Below are positions 47,482 to 57,205 of a stretch of DNA of 64,000 nucleotides, one piece after another. The position numbers were made by a program, and so were the translations under genes. Numbering within the stretch: position 1 is the first letter of the stretch; each line of letters opens with the position of its first letter. The notes below the pieces were generated by a model. That model was not told where the DNA came from. It did not search any database and saw only the letters and a list, made by a program, of their open reading frames with translations. The DNA is from Bacteroidales bacterium (GTDB taxonomy: Bacteria > Bacteroidota > Bacteroidia > Bacteroidales > Tenuifilaceae), in contig RPRQ01000003.1 in NCBI GenBank assembly GCA_003818205.1, positions 1-64,000 on the forward strand. Reading direction: 5' to 3'.

Positions 47482-48571
47482 GATCGGGATTATCAATATC
47501 TAGCCTACTATCCGATAGCTTAACCAAAGGAATCTTTACTGTAAAACTATCATCTAAATCTTCGATAATAACCTCTCGGTTCACCAAAAATTTATACCGT
47601 TCGCTAATATTGTGCAAACCCACCCTGGTTGATGAGGGCATAATTATCCGCTTCTGCTTGTTATTGCTAACAATCAACATTTCGTCCTGGCAGTAAATCT
47701 GCACATTTAGCGCATGGGTGTTTGATATTTCGTTATGCTTCACTGCATTTTCAATCAGCAGCTGTATGGTTAGCGGAAGAATACAATAGGTAGAATGCTT
47801 CTCGCAGATGTCAAGGTTAACCATTAAATTATCCTCAAACCTCATCTTTAGAAGTTGGATATACGAATTGGTAAATTTCAACTCCTGAGGCAGATCAACC
47901 CAAGTGTTTTTTTGGCTATTCAGCACATATCGATATACCGTTGAAAGTTCCTGAATATACGAAACTGCTTTTTTAGGTTCCTCCTCTACCACAGCGGTTA
48001 GGGTATTAAGGCTGTTGAATAGAAAATGTGGATTGAGCCTACTGGTAAGGTTCTGGTACTTTGCCTCAACGCTCTCCTTCCTATACCTCTCGGTTACTAA
48101 TGCTGATTGCGCCAAGCGTAAGAAAAGATAAAACCCTTCGTATATAGCATTTACCAATAGGGTAAATAGGAATGTGGCAATCATTAGATTCTTCAACTCA
48201 TTTACCCCTAAGTGATGATAATGATTTAAAAATCTAATATTCTCATTTACAATAAGTAATAATATCTCGCATAAAATGGAAAGACTAATCGACAAGATGA
48301 GCTGAAGTGTTATCCTCAAAAAATGATTTAGGTTGGGTAAACGATACTTAAAGAAGTGAATTATTGTGCGTGTAATAGCCCAAATACTCAATATTCCAAC
48401 TATTGAGTTAATAATATGACACCACAACTCCGCTGTATTAGCTATAGGAATATCGGTAATATAGATGAATGATACTGCGATAAATACGGGTATAGCTATA
48501 AATTTAATCTTTTTTTCAACCTTTTGGAATTCCTGCTCCAAATGTTTATCGCAACAAAGTATATTATTCAT
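47462..48571 (-). CDS. LytS-like sensor histidine kinase (His_kinase family)
   Basis: A 369-residue membrane kinase with four predicted transmembrane segments in residues 24-160 and no large periplasmic domain. The His_kinase (PF06580-type) motif RLNPHFLFNSLNTL near residues 178-190 holds the phosphorylated His; the HATPase N box is IENAVKHN near 268. It is the partner of the LytTR regulator encoded immediately downstream and overlapping by 20 bases. The stimulus is unknown; the TonB receptor and ICMT-like genes upstream on the same strand are possible targets by proximity only. Confidence 0.92.
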   Translation of the reverse strand: MNNILCCDKHLEQEFQKVEKKIKFIAIPVFIAVSFIYITDIPIANTAELWCHIINSIVGILSIWAITRTIIHFFKYRLPNLNHFLRITLQLILSISLSILCEILLLIVNENIRFLNHYHHLGVNELKNLMIATFLFTLLVNAIYEGFYLFLRLAQSALVTERYRKESVEAKYQNLTSRLNPHFLFNSLNTLTAVVEEEPKKAVSYIQELSTVYRYVLNSQKNTWVDLPQELKFTNSYIQLLKMRFEDNLMVNLDICEKHSTYCILPLTIQLLIENAVKHNEISNTHALNVQIYCQDEMLIVSNNKQKRIIMPSSTRVGLHNISERYKFLVNREVIIEDLDDSFTVKIPLVKLSDSRLDIDNPDHEDTNY

Positions 48572-48628
48572 CTTATGATGATTATGATTTATTTAAAGAT
48601 AACTAATCAGCAATACTATGAGATATAA

Positions 48629-48810
48629 ACCACGGAGACACGAAGAACACAGAGAATGTTTATAGATATAGTTACTATTAACAAAATCTTTAACGTTTAA
48701 TTTAAGGTTTTTCATTGATGGAAAAGAACTAAACAATCGATAAGTCTAACTAGTAAATAGAAAAAATCTCTGTGGTCCCTGCCTACCGGCAGGTCTGTGT
48801 CTCCGTGGTG
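48629..48810. repeat. Inverted repeat (CCACGGAGACAC type) interrupted by the CTGCCTACCGG palindrome
   Basis: The left arm ACCACGGAGACACG...CACAGAGA (48629-48655) matches the right arm TCTCTGTG...TGTGTCTCCGTGGT (48767-48809) in inverted orientation, but the right arm is broken by GTCCCTGCCTACCGGCAGG (48775-48793). The interruption is bounded by TCTGTG on both sides (48769-48774 and 48794-48799). The CCACGGAGACAC repeat is a familiar Bacteroidota intergenic element. Confidence 0.7.
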
Positions 48811-48830
48811 AATGATTACAATTAAAGTAT

Positions 48831-49298
48831 TTATAAATACCGCCTCACCTTTTGGCAGTATTCAGCCCACTGCTCGTTAAACTTTCCTTTTAAAAACTTT
48901 TCTTCTGCAATCACTATTTGGTGATGCACCATAATCGTTAGCAAAAGGAATATAATATTTAACCAGTGAGGAACATATATGCAGGAGGCCAAACTGAGCA
49001 TATAAACGCTTAGGTATATAGGGTTACGGCTGATTCTGAAAAAGCCATGAGTTTTGAGCGATGTATCCTCTTCAGGTAATCCAACCCTTATCGACTCACC
49101 TAGCTGAAAAATAGATGTAAATAGAATCAGAAGCCCTGGGATAAATAATAGCACCAAATCGGCTAATAGAATAATTGAGTTAAACTTATAGACCTTTACA
49201 TAACCACCAAAAAAAATAAAAATCATATTCCCAACAAAGGCTAATTTCCCAATATAGAATACAATTGGGTTGATGGTTGTGATTCCGAAATATTTCAT
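48831..49298 (-). CDS. Isoprenylcysteine carboxyl methyltransferase-like membrane protein
   Basis: A 155-residue membrane protein of the ICMT/phospholipid methyltransferase type with four predicted membrane segments. The C-terminal hallmark FFRISRNPIYLSVYML near residues 90-105 and EEKFLKGKFNEQWAEYCQKVRRYL at the end are typical of the SAM-binding membrane methyltransferases. Actual bacterial substrates are largely unknown and may be lipids or small compounds. It has its own gap on both sides. Confidence 0.82.
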   Translation of the reverse strand: MKYFGITTINPIVFYIGKLAFVGNMIFIFFGGYVKVYKFNSIILLADLVLLFIPGLLILFTSIFQLGESIRVGLPEEDTSLKTHGFFRISRNPIYLSVYMLSLASCIYVPHWLNIIFLLLTIMVHHQIVIAEEKFLKGKFNEQWAEYCQKVRRYL

Positions 49299-49378
49299 AG
49301 AAACCTAATTTAAATTCAACCCAAAGTTAATGATCTCTATGATTTAGAATAAAAACTTTTTTTTAGAAATCGCCACTC

Positions 49379-49512
49379 GGGCACAAAGAACTTCGAAGAC
49401 CTAAACTAAACGAATAGTAATAACCCTTTACAAGCTGTGTGTATTCAGCTTTTAAATTACATCAAATTCGTCAAAAGTATAACCTAAACTTCGAGTCTTT
49501 GCGCCTTTGTAG
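49379..49512. repeat. Imperfect inverted repeat with CAAAG/CTTTG core
   Basis: Left arm near 49379-49400 (GGGCACAAAGAACTTCGAAG) and right arm near 49488-49512 (CTTCGAGTCTTTGCGCC) are inverted copies with a two-base insertion and mismatches. It fills most of the gap upstream of the ICMT-like gene and resembles the repeats flanking the GxxExxY gene. Confidence 0.5.
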
Positions 49513-49530
49513 CAATATGTTGAATTACGG

Positions 49531-51900
49531 TTAAAAATAAATCTTATACTGAAATGTAGGGAATACGCCAAGCTGATATATATAGTTTAGCTTATTATCG
49601 GTGATATTGTATGTCTGTGCAAATACATTTTTGGTATTGAATACATTATCGATATTGATAAAGAATTCGTGCGCAACTCTTAACGAATTTAACCTATAGG
49701 TGATCTTCAGGTCAGTTCGGAAATAGTTATCAAACTTTTCGGAATAAGCTCTATCCTCAAACCGAACCTCTTTTCCTTCTAACCCAGATGCTTCATAGTT
49801 AACAGGGGTATATCGTTTCCCTCCGGCATTTGTAACCTTTAAATCAATCATAAACTTTGACCTATCGTTAATCTTAAACTCTTTCCCTGCAAGCACATTG
49901 AGGACATATTTGCCATTGAAAGCTGTATTTCGAAGAACTCCATCGCTACCCTTGTATTTTGAATCGTAGAGCGATGTTGTAACCAGATAGTAATACCCAC
50001 GGCTAAAGAATCGTTCAAATGTAAGTTCTAGCCCATAGTTACGACCCGTTCCCTCGTTCACTAGGCTATCCTTATCGGAGAATAGATACGACATCCCCTC
50101 GTTAACTGCAGAATACGAAGAGGCTTTATCGGTGCGGGTTACAGGGATATCGAATAGCTGCTGATAGTAAACCTCTGCTTTTAAAGCAGTATTCGACGAT
50201 ACCATTAGGTTGTACCCCATAACCAGCTGATGGCTTTTGCTAAACTTCAGATTTTTATTGGTGTTAACCGTATTCCCTTGGATTTGAGTGGCTACCATGT
50301 ACAATGGAAGAATCTGCATTTGACCATGAAGCCCATACCCGAACGAAAGGGTCTGTTTCGGAGCAAATTTCCACTTCAATCCTAGGCGTGGCTCAACCAT
50401 CCAATCGCCATTCAGACCCAAATACTGATAATGTAAACCATTATTCATGGTTAGATTATCTGAGAATGCATGACTCCACTGACCGTAGGCCTGAATAAAG
50501 TTGGTATTACCATCGCCTTGCCGCTGATATTTGAGCGTACCAATTCCATTCTTGCGGAGCTTTGTATTCATCTCGTAGTAGTGATGGTCGGCAATGATAC
50601 CAACCTTAACGCTATTCTTAGCATTCAACTTCGTTTTAAGGTAGGTATGTGCGCTCAGCTTATTCTGAAAATTATCGGCTCTGTAGTTGGGATATGTCAT
50701 AGAATTATCGAGCGCCACAGAATCCTCTTTCCCACCCTCGTTAACCCCTGTAAAACCAATAATCGTTTTGAGGTACGAACTATTGGATAAGCGATAAGTA
50801 AGCGTAGCTCCTCCTACTGACGTACCCGAATTGTAGTAATTGTTAGTATTCAAATACCCATCGGGTCCAAAATCGGCCTCCTTTTTATTGATATAAAGTG
50901 CTTTATAGACACTTCTTCCCCCCATACCAAAAAAAGTGAGCGTAACCCGATCGTTAACCGGAAGGTAAAAATTAAAGGCTAAATCCTGATAATCGGCCTC
51001 GCCAGAATAACCAAATTTTATTCCCATCGCAGTCATGATAGTTGTTGTAGAGAACCTGTAATTAATCAGAAACGACCCTTTGTATTTATTTGAGAAAGGA
51101 CCTTCGAGCATCAGCTCGGTTCCAAGCGCACCTGCCTGAAACATGTACTCCCGCTTACTATTATTCCCATTGCGGAGCTTAATATCAAAAACGCCGGATG
51201 ATGCATTTCCATACTCCGCAGGGAATGCTCCTGTCATAAAATCGGAGTTAGCGATAACATTGTAGTTTAACATGCTTACAGGGCCACCACTACTTCCTAC
51301 ACCAGTAAAATGGTTTGGGCTTGGGATTTCGAGCTCATCGAGTTTCCAGAGTAATCCCATGGGTGAATTCCCTCGAATTACAATATCGTTGCGCGAATCG
51401 TTTCCATTCGTTACGCCAGCATAGTTGGATGCCATACGCGACACATCATTCCTCGAACCGGCATAACGTCCGGTCTCCTCAACGCTAAAGGTGCGTGCGC
51501 TTATACTGCTCATCTGGTTCATAGCAACTGTTCTGTTCTTATGACCAACGACAGAAACCTCTGCCAAAACGGTTACGCTCTCCTCAAGAGTAATGTTAAC
51601 CACATTCTCTTTCCCTGATATTACATCGATATTACTGATTGTTTGAGTTTTATACCCAACATACGATATTTGAAGAGTATGCCTTCCAATGGGTATTTTT
51701 GAAAGGATGAATTCACCATTCAAATCGGTTGTTGAACCAATCACAGGTGATGTACTGGGAATATAAACGCTTACCCCGGGCAATGGTGTTTTAGTCTCCT
51801 TATCGGTAATAACCCCTCGAAGGGTTTGCACAAATGTTTGCGATTGGGTTGAAAATGAAATGAACCACGCAAAAGCGAACACAATAAATTTAAGTTTCAT
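49531..51900 (-). CDS. TonB-dependent receptor with carboxypeptidase-like N-terminal domain
   Basis: A 789-residue outer-membrane receptor. The start is placed at ATG 51900, where MKLKFIVFAFAWFIS opens a normal signal peptide; the frame extends 37 codons further but without signal-like character. A CarboxypepD_reg-like beta domain (about 28-110, RGVITDKETKTPLPGV) precedes the plug (RNDIVIRGNSP) and a 22-strand-type barrel ending in aromatic YKIYF. No SusD-like partner or TonB genes are adjacent, so the substrate is open; single receptors of this type often take peptides, cofactors or metals. Confidence 0.9.
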   Translation of the reverse strand: MKLKFIVFAFAWFISFSTQSQTFVQTLRGVITDKETKTPLPGVSVYIPSTSPVIGSTTDLNGEFILSKIPIGRHTLQISYVGYKTQTISNIDVISGKENVVNITLEESVTVLAEVSVVGHKNRTVAMNQMSSISARTFSVEETGRYAGSRNDVSRMASNYAGVTNGNDSRNDIVIRGNSPMGLLWKLDELEIPSPNHFTGVGSSGGPVSMLNYNVIANSDFMTGAFPAEYGNASSGVFDIKLRNGNNSKREYMFQAGALGTELMLEGPFSNKYKGSFLINYRFSTTTIMTAMGIKFGYSGEADYQDLAFNFYLPVNDRVTLTFFGMGGRSVYKALYINKKEADFGPDGYLNTNNYYNSGTSVGGATLTYRLSNSSYLKTIIGFTGVNEGGKEDSVALDNSMTYPNYRADNFQNKLSAHTYLKTKLNAKNSVKVGIIADHHYYEMNTKLRKNGIGTLKYQRQGDGNTNFIQAYGQWSHAFSDNLTMNNGLHYQYLGLNGDWMVEPRLGLKWKFAPKQTLSFGYGLHGQMQILPLYMVATQIQGNTVNTNKNLKFSKSHQLVMGYNLMVSSNTALKAEVYYQQLFDIPVTRTDKASSYSAVNEGMSYLFSDKDSLVNEGTGRNYGLELTFERFFSRGYYYLVTTSLYDSKYKGSDGVLRNTAFNGKYVLNVLAGKEFKINDRSKFMIDLKVTNAGGKRYTPVNYEASGLEGKEVRFEDRAYSEKFDNYFRTDLKITYRLNSLRVAHEFFINIDNVFNTKNVFAQTYNITDNKLNYIYQLGVFPTFQYKIYF

Positions 51901-52170
51901 TGTACTGTTATTTAAAATTACAGCACAAAGATTCTTACGCTTGCAGGCAATACCATAGCAAAAATGGTGAAGTGGATAAAAAGGGGGTTGAAATGCTATT
52001 GAGCGATTCAAACAGTAAAATCTCTGTCTAGCATCAGGTGGTCATTTCTCCGTGATATGTAGTTACGATTTTACTAATATTAGCTTTCTTTAAATATTCA
52101 ATTAAAAAATAATCAGTAATTTCGAAGCTTTAAAATATAAATTTCATAACCAACTAAATATAATTTAGCT

Positions 52171-53490
52171 ATGCAAAAAAAGTATTTAATATTGTTTCTT
52201 CTTGTTCTTTTCTTCTCAACGATGGCTTCTAAGGCTCAAGAATCGTGGAGTTTAGAGCAATGCATTAAGTATGCATTCGATAATAACATTCAGATTAAGC
52301 AGCAGATGCTTAATATTAAAGCGGGAGAAGGAAAATTATTTGCATCAAAAATGGGTACTTTTCCAAACTTAAACGCTTCAGCCGAACATTCCTACCGCTT
52401 TGGTAATGACAGCAGTAAGACTCGTTCTCAATCGAATGATTTTTCAATCTATTCCTCTGTTAGCCTATTTAATGGTTTGGAAACTTTTAATACGATTAAA
52501 AAGAATAAATTCGACCTTTTGGCAACCCTAAGCGATGCAGATAAAGTTAAAAATAATATTGCATTATCGATCGCTTCAGCATACCTTCAAATTTTATATA
52601 GTGAGGAACTGGTTGCTTCTTCAAATAGGCAGGTTGAGCTATCAAAAATGCAGGTTGATAGAACAACCGTTTTGGTAAAAGCGGGAAGTTTACCCGAAGG
52701 AAATTTGTTAGAAATTGAAGCTCAACTTGCAGGTGACGAACTGCAATTAGTTAACGCTCAAAATCAAAGAGATCTAGCATATCTGAGTCTTACTCAATTT
52801 CTCGATATTAAAACTCCAGAAGGATTTAAAATCCAAAAACCTAATCTCGATAGTTTTGAAACCAAACTGGCCGATTTATCCCCAAACGGAATTTTTGAAA
52901 CAGCACAGCAAATAATGCCTCAAATAATTGGTACAACATATAGGGTCTCAAGTGCTGAAAAAGGTTTAAATATTGCTAAAGGAGGATACTTCCCTTCCTT
53001 GAGTCTTAATGCCCGATTTGGCTCAAACTATTTTCACTATTTAAATCTTCCTCTGATTCCAAGCGACCCATTTGGTGATCAATTAAGGAACAAATCATAT
53101 ACTTCGGTAGGTTTTAGCCTTTCAATACCCATATTTAATGGATGGCAAGTTCGTACTAACATATCAAATGCCAGAATATCTCTAGATAGATCTAGACTTG
53201 ATTTAGAGAACGAAAAGAATATTCTCTACAAGGATATTCAGCAAGCTTATACCGATGCATTAGCAGCCCAAAAGAAGCTCAAAGCAACCCAAAAAAGTTT
53301 AATCGCATTAACTGAGGCCTTTAGATACTCTGAGCAAAAATTTACTGTTGGAATAGTTACTTCGGTTGAATATACTACTGCTAAAACAAAACTATCGAAA
53401 GCTGAAACTGATTTACTACAGGCTAAATATGAACTAGTTTTTAAATCCAAAATTTTAGAATTCTATAAAGGAATTCCATTAAGTTTATAA
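52171..53490 (+). CDS. TolC family outer-membrane efflux protein
   Basis: A 439-residue TolC-like protein with a signal peptide (1-22, ending KAQ) and two repeated coiled-coil halves (SLEQCIKYAFDNNIQIKQ near 25-42 and a second repeat starting near 243). It forms the outer-membrane channel of a tripartite export system. It is followed 20 bases later by its periplasmic adaptor gene, but no inner-membrane transporter gene follows. Confidence 0.92.
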   Translation: MQKKYLILFLLVLFFSTMASKAQESWSLEQCIKYAFDNNIQIKQQMLNIKAGEGKLFASKMGTFPNLNASAEHSYRFGNDSSKTRSQSNDFSIYSSVSLFNGLETFNTIKKNKFDLLATLSDADKVKNNIALSIASAYLQILYSEELVASSNRQVELSKMQVDRTTVLVKAGSLPEGNLLEIEAQLAGDELQLVNAQNQRDLAYLSLTQFLDIKTPEGFKIQKPNLDSFETKLADLSPNGIFETAQQIMPQIIGTTYRVSSAEKGLNIAKGGYFPSLSLNARFGSNYFHYLNLPLIPSDPFGDQLRNKSYTSVGFSLSIPIFNGWQVRTNISNARISLDRSRLDLENEKNILYKDIQQAYTDALAAQKKLKATQKSLIALTEAFRYSEQKFTVGIVTSVEYTTAKTKLSKAETDLLQAKYELVFKSKILEFYKGIPLSL

Positions 53491-53510
53491 TCTAAAATAA
53501 TAGATCCCAT

Positions 53511-54827
53511 ATGAAAAAGAAAAATACCCTTAAATACTTACTAGGAGTTGTTATTATCCTTATTGTATTAGTAGTGATTGGTAAGAAAGCCGGTTGGTTT
53601 GGTAAACCCGAAACCATTGAAGTTTCAGTTGAAAAGCCAATGAAAAGAACCATTACCGAAAGTATAACTGCCAATGGTAAAATTCAGCCTGAAGTTGAAG
53701 TAAAAATAAGCCCTGAAGTCTCTGGTGAGGTCATTGAACTAAATATAAAAGAAGGCGATTATGTTGAGAAAGGAGTTGTTCTTTGCAGAATTAAACCCGA
53801 TACTTACCTATCATACAAGGAGCGAGCTATTGCTGCCGTAAACTCATCAAAATCAAGATTAGTGCAATCACAAGCACAGCTGGCACAAAGCGAACTGGCT
53901 TTCAATAGAAGCAAACAGCTATATAGCCAAAAAGCCATATCAGAGTCTGATTTTGAAACCGCAAAGACCAGCTTTGAAGTAGCTCAAGCCGATGTAAAAT
54001 CAGCTAAATATAACGTTGAGAGTTCAGAAGCTTCACTTAAGGAAACCGATGAGAACCTTAAGAAAACAACCATATATGCTCCAATGAACGGCACTATTTC
54101 TAAGCTAAATATTGAGCTCGGCGAACGTGTTGTTGGAACAGCTCAATTCTCTGGAACTGAAATTTTACGAATTGCCGATTTAGGTCGTATGGAAACCCGC
54201 GTTGATGTAAACGAAAACGATATTGTTCGTGTAAAAATGAACGATACTGCATTTGTTGAAGTAGATGCATACCTCGATCGTAAATTTAAGGGCATTGTAA
54301 CTCAAATAGCGAACTCGGCTAGCGTACAAGGGGCATCAACCGATCAAGTAACCAGCTTTCAGGTAAGGATACTTCTACTCGAAAATTCATATAAGGATTT
54401 ATTGAGCGGCAAGAACACCAGCCCATTCCGTCCTGGAATGTCAACAACGGTCGATATCCGTACCCAAACCAAGATGGATATTTTAACCGTTCCCATTCAA
54501 TCGGTAACAACTCGTTCTGATTCATTGAATAACGATGCAGCTACTGGATTAACGGAGGTTAACCCAAATCAAGCAAATCAAGCTAAAACTGTAAAACCAA
54601 GCGAACTTAAAGAAATTGTGTTTATCGCAAAGGGTGATTCCGCTAAAATGGTTGTAGTTAAAACCGGTATTCAGGATAACACCTACATTGAAATAAAAGA
54701 AGGATTAACGGGTGATGAAGAGGTAATCTCAGCCCCATTTAGCGCAATCTCGAGGAAGTTGAAAGATGGTAAACTCATTAAAAAGGTTGCCAAGGACAAG
54801 CTCTTTAAAGAGGAGAGCAAGAAATAG
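53511..54827 (+). CDS. Efflux periplasmic adaptor (HlyD/MacA-like membrane fusion protein)
   Basis: A 438-residue adaptor with an N-terminal membrane anchor (8-25), barrel-sandwich lipoyl halves (VSGEVIELNIKEGDYV near 65-80 and IYAPMNGTISKLNIELGERV near 185-205), a long alpha hairpin (100-175) and beta-barrel domains after 210. It resembles MacA-type adaptors. It is co-oriented with the TolC gene before it and separated by 12 bases from tsaB. A MacB-like permease would be expected next and is absent. Confidence 0.9.
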   Translation: MKKKNTLKYLLGVVIILIVLVVIGKKAGWFGKPETIEVSVEKPMKRTITESITANGKIQPEVEVKISPEVSGEVIELNIKEGDYVEKGVVLCRIKPDTYLSYKERAIAAVNSSKSRLVQSQAQLAQSELAFNRSKQLYSQKAISESDFETAKTSFEVAQADVKSAKYNVESSEASLKETDENLKKTTIYAPMNGTISKLNIELGERVVGTAQFSGTEILRIADLGRMETRVDVNENDIVRVKMNDTAFVEVDAYLDRKFKGIVTQIANSASVQGASTDQVTSFQVRILLLENSYKDLLSGKNTSPFRPGMSTTVDIRTQTKMDILTVPIQSVTTRSDSLNNDAATGLTEVNPNQANQAKTVKPSELKEIVFIAKGDSAKMVVVKTGIQDNTYIEIKEGLTGDEEVISAPFSAISRKLKDGKLIKKVAKDKLFKEESKK

Positions 54828-54839
54828 CCTTGAATAACA

Positions 54840-55562
54840 ATGAGTAAATTCTTACTAATTGAATCGGGTACAAATGTATGCTCAGTGGCCATTTCGGTTG
54901 ACGGTAAGGTTGTTGGTCTGAAAGAAAGCTCTGATGAAAAAGCGCACGCATCGCAGCTAACCCTTTTTATCGATCGGCTGACACAAGAAACAGGCATTAG
55001 CATTTCGAACCTCGATGCGGTTGTAGTAAGCAAAGGTCCAGGATCCTACACCGGATTACGTATAGGCGTTTCGGCAGCAAAGGGAATATGCTATGCTGCC
55101 GAAAAACCACTAATTTCGATAAACAGCCTCGATTCAATGGTTTACGGCGCAACCACGCTCTACCAATCGATAATTGAAAGGGATAGCATCGATTACTATT
55201 GCCCCATGATCGATGCTCGCCGAATGGAGGTCTATACAGCTTTATACGATAAGTCATTCGGCAAGATAAAGGATATAGAAGCTCAGGTGGTGGATGAGAA
55301 AACCTTTAAGGATATTCTTGACAATAAAAAAATCCTGTTCTTCGGTAATGGTGCTATAAAATGCCGAAATACCATTAATCATCACCATGCTTATTTTGCT
55401 GATAATTTTTTGCCATCGTCAAAATTTATGATACCTTTGGCATTGGATGCTTTCTCAAATCAGACATTCGAAGATGTTGCATACTTTGAGCCGTATTACC
55501 TCAAAGATTTTGTTGCAACGGTTTCGCAAAAGGATTTGATTCCAGGTCTTCAAAAAACCTAA
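54840..55562 (+). CDS. tsaB: tRNA threonylcarbamoyladenosine biosynthesis protein TsaB
   Basis: A 240-residue TsaB, the ASKHA-fold partner of TsaD in forming t6A at position 37 of ANN-decoding tRNAs. Recognisable motifs are LLIESGTNVCSVAI at the N-terminus and SKGPGSYTGLRIGVSAAKG near residues 63-81. The C-terminal subdomain is shorter than in TsaD, as expected. It starts 12 bases after the efflux adaptor gene and is followed 10 bases later by a DUF3108 gene, so four genes may share a transcript. Confidence 0.95.
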   Translation: MSKFLLIESGTNVCSVAISVDGKVVGLKESSDEKAHASQLTLFIDRLTQETGISISNLDAVVVSKGPGSYTGLRIGVSAAKGICYAAEKPLISINSLDSMVYGATTLYQSIIERDSIDYYCPMIDARRMEVYTALYDKSFGKIKDIEAQVVDEKTFKDILDNKKILFFGNGAIKCRNTINHHHAYFADNFLPSSKFMIPLALDAFSNQTFEDVAYFEPYYLKDFVATVSQKDLIPGLQKT

Positions 55563-55572
55563 TAATAGCTCC

Positions 55573-56358
55573 ATGTTTAAAAATGCTCTCTATAAAGGCT
55601 TGATTACCTTACTTGTGCTAACCATTTGTTTAAGCAAACTTATGGCTCAGCAAAATAAAGCGTTTAAGATAGGTGAGCAGCTAAAGTACCAAATTCACTA
55701 TGGCTTTATTCGTGGTGGGGAGGCTATTCTTACCGTTCGCGAAAGCGTTCTTGAAGGGAAAACGGTAAACAATTTATACCTTAACGCTGTAACGGTAGGC
55801 CTTGCAAGTGTTTTGTACCAAGTTAACGATACGTATCAAAGCTTCACCGATATTGAAACCAATTGGCCTTACAGATCGATTCGCGACATTAAAGAGAACA
55901 GCTACAAGCATTATAGTACCCAAACATTCGACCATTGGTCGAGAAACGATTCATCGATTTGCAATAGCTCCATCACAGGAAATATTGTAGTTGTAAAAGG
56001 CTGTCAGGATATTCTTTCATCAGTCTATTATCTTAGGAGCATGATGGTGAACCGAAAACCTAAACCCGATGAACAGTTCATTGTCCAAACCTATTTTACC
56101 GATGAAAAATACCCATTGGTTATTCGCTTTAAAGGGTATGAGAAGATAAAAACCAAATATGGCACTATAGAATGCCAAAAGTATATGCCTGAGGTTATTA
56201 CAGGTAGAGTTTTTCAATCGAAGGATGATATGTCCGTTTGGTTCTCGAACGATAATAATTTTATTCCCATTCGGATAAAACTTGAAATGTACGTTGGCGC
56301 GGTTTCATGCGATCTAATCGATTACAAAGAACTACTTTACCCCATTGTTTTTAAATAA
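55573..56358 (+). CDS. DUF3108 domain exported protein
   Basis: A 261-residue protein with a signal peptide (about 1-25, ending LMAQ) and a DUF3108 beta-barrel-like domain: FKIGEQLKYQIHYGFIRGGEA at the start, then YQVNDTYQSF, and near the end VWFSNDNNFIPIRIKLEM. Function is unknown; the family is envelope-located. It is the last gene of the run from the TolC gene. Confidence 0.85.
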   Translation: MFKNALYKGLITLLVLTICLSKLMAQQNKAFKIGEQLKYQIHYGFIRGGEAILTVRESVLEGKTVNNLYLNAVTVGLASVLYQVNDTYQSFTDIETNWPYRSIRDIKENSYKHYSTQTFDHWSRNDSSICNSSITGNIVVVKGCQDILSSVYYLRSMMVNRKPKPDEQFIVQTYFTDEKYPLVIRFKGYEKIKTKYGTIECQKYMPEVITGRVFQSKDDMSVWFSNDNNFIPIRIKLEMYVGAVSCDLIDYKELLYPIVFK

Positions 56359-56436
56359 TTTTTGACCATTCGTCCCCTTAAAATCATATTTACTATATTT
56401 TATTTTGATAAATATCAAACTGATCTGAACAATTAA

Positions 56437-56467
56437 GTTTTAGATATTCATTGATTTACTATTTTTG
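56437..56467 (+). promoter_or_regulatory. Probable promoter for efp
   Basis: TATTTTTG (56460-56467) matches TAnnTTTG; the -33 region is GTTT/TTTT at 56437-56441, 18-19 bases upstream, a weaker match. The efp start is 24 bases after the -7 element. Confidence 0.45.
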
Positions 56468-56491
56468 CAAAAATTTTTACTAAATTAATTT

Positions 56492-57058
56492 ATGGCAACT
56501 ACCGCAGATTTTAAAAATGGGCTGTGTATGGAGTTTAACGGAAAACTTTACACCATTGTTCAGTTTCAGCACGTTAAACCGGGTAAAGGTGGAGCTTTTG
56601 TTCGTACCAAGCTAAAAAATCTTGAAACAGGAAAAGTAATTGAAAATACTTTTACCGCAGGGGTTAAGATTAATCAGGTTCGTATAGAACGCCGACCATA
56701 TCAGTTCTTGTATAAAGATGATATGGGGTATAACTTTATGCACCAGGAAACCTTTGAGCAAATATCGCTACAAGAAGAGCTGGTTGACAACAAAGATCTC
56801 TACAAAGAGGGTCAGTACGTTGAAATGATGATTCATGCTGAGGAGGAGCGAATCCTTTCGTGCGAATTGCCCCCATTCGTCGATATGGAGGTTACTTATA
56901 CCGAACCAGGGCTTAGGGGGGATACTGCCTCTTCAACAGCCCTAAAAGCGGCAACGGTTGAAACAGGCGCAATCATTCATGTCCCGCTATTTATTAATAT
57001 TGGCGATAAAATAAGAATCGATACCCGTACAAGAGAGTACTCCGAAAGGGTAAAATAG
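56492..57058 (+). CDS. efp: Elongation factor P
   Basis: A 188-residue EF-P, which relieves ribosome stalling at polyproline. Three beta-barrel domains of normal length are present. The loop that reaches the peptidyl-transferase centre is PGKGGAF with Lys32 at the tip. Whether this lysine is modified cannot be judged because no epmA/epmB homologue is in the window. The gene is monocistronic. Its presence beside a proline-peptide region is probably coincidence. Confidence 0.96.
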   Translation: MATTADFKNGLCMEFNGKLYTIVQFQHVKPGKGGAFVRTKLKNLETGKVIENTFTAGVKINQVRIERRPYQFLYKDDMGYNFMHQETFEQISLQEELVDNKDLYKEGQYVEMMIHAEEERILSCELPPFVDMEVTYTEPGLRGDTASSTALKAATVETGAIIHVPLFINIGDKIRIDTRTREYSERVK

Positions 57059-57205
57059 ATATTGCTACGCAAAGCCCATGTTTGGTATCATACTTACCGT
57101 TAGATATTAATAAAACAAGGGCAAAACCCTTTGATATTATATTTTTCGTAACTTATTCTTTTTTTCGAACAGGATAAATTACTTTTTTAAATCAACATAT
57201 TCAAC

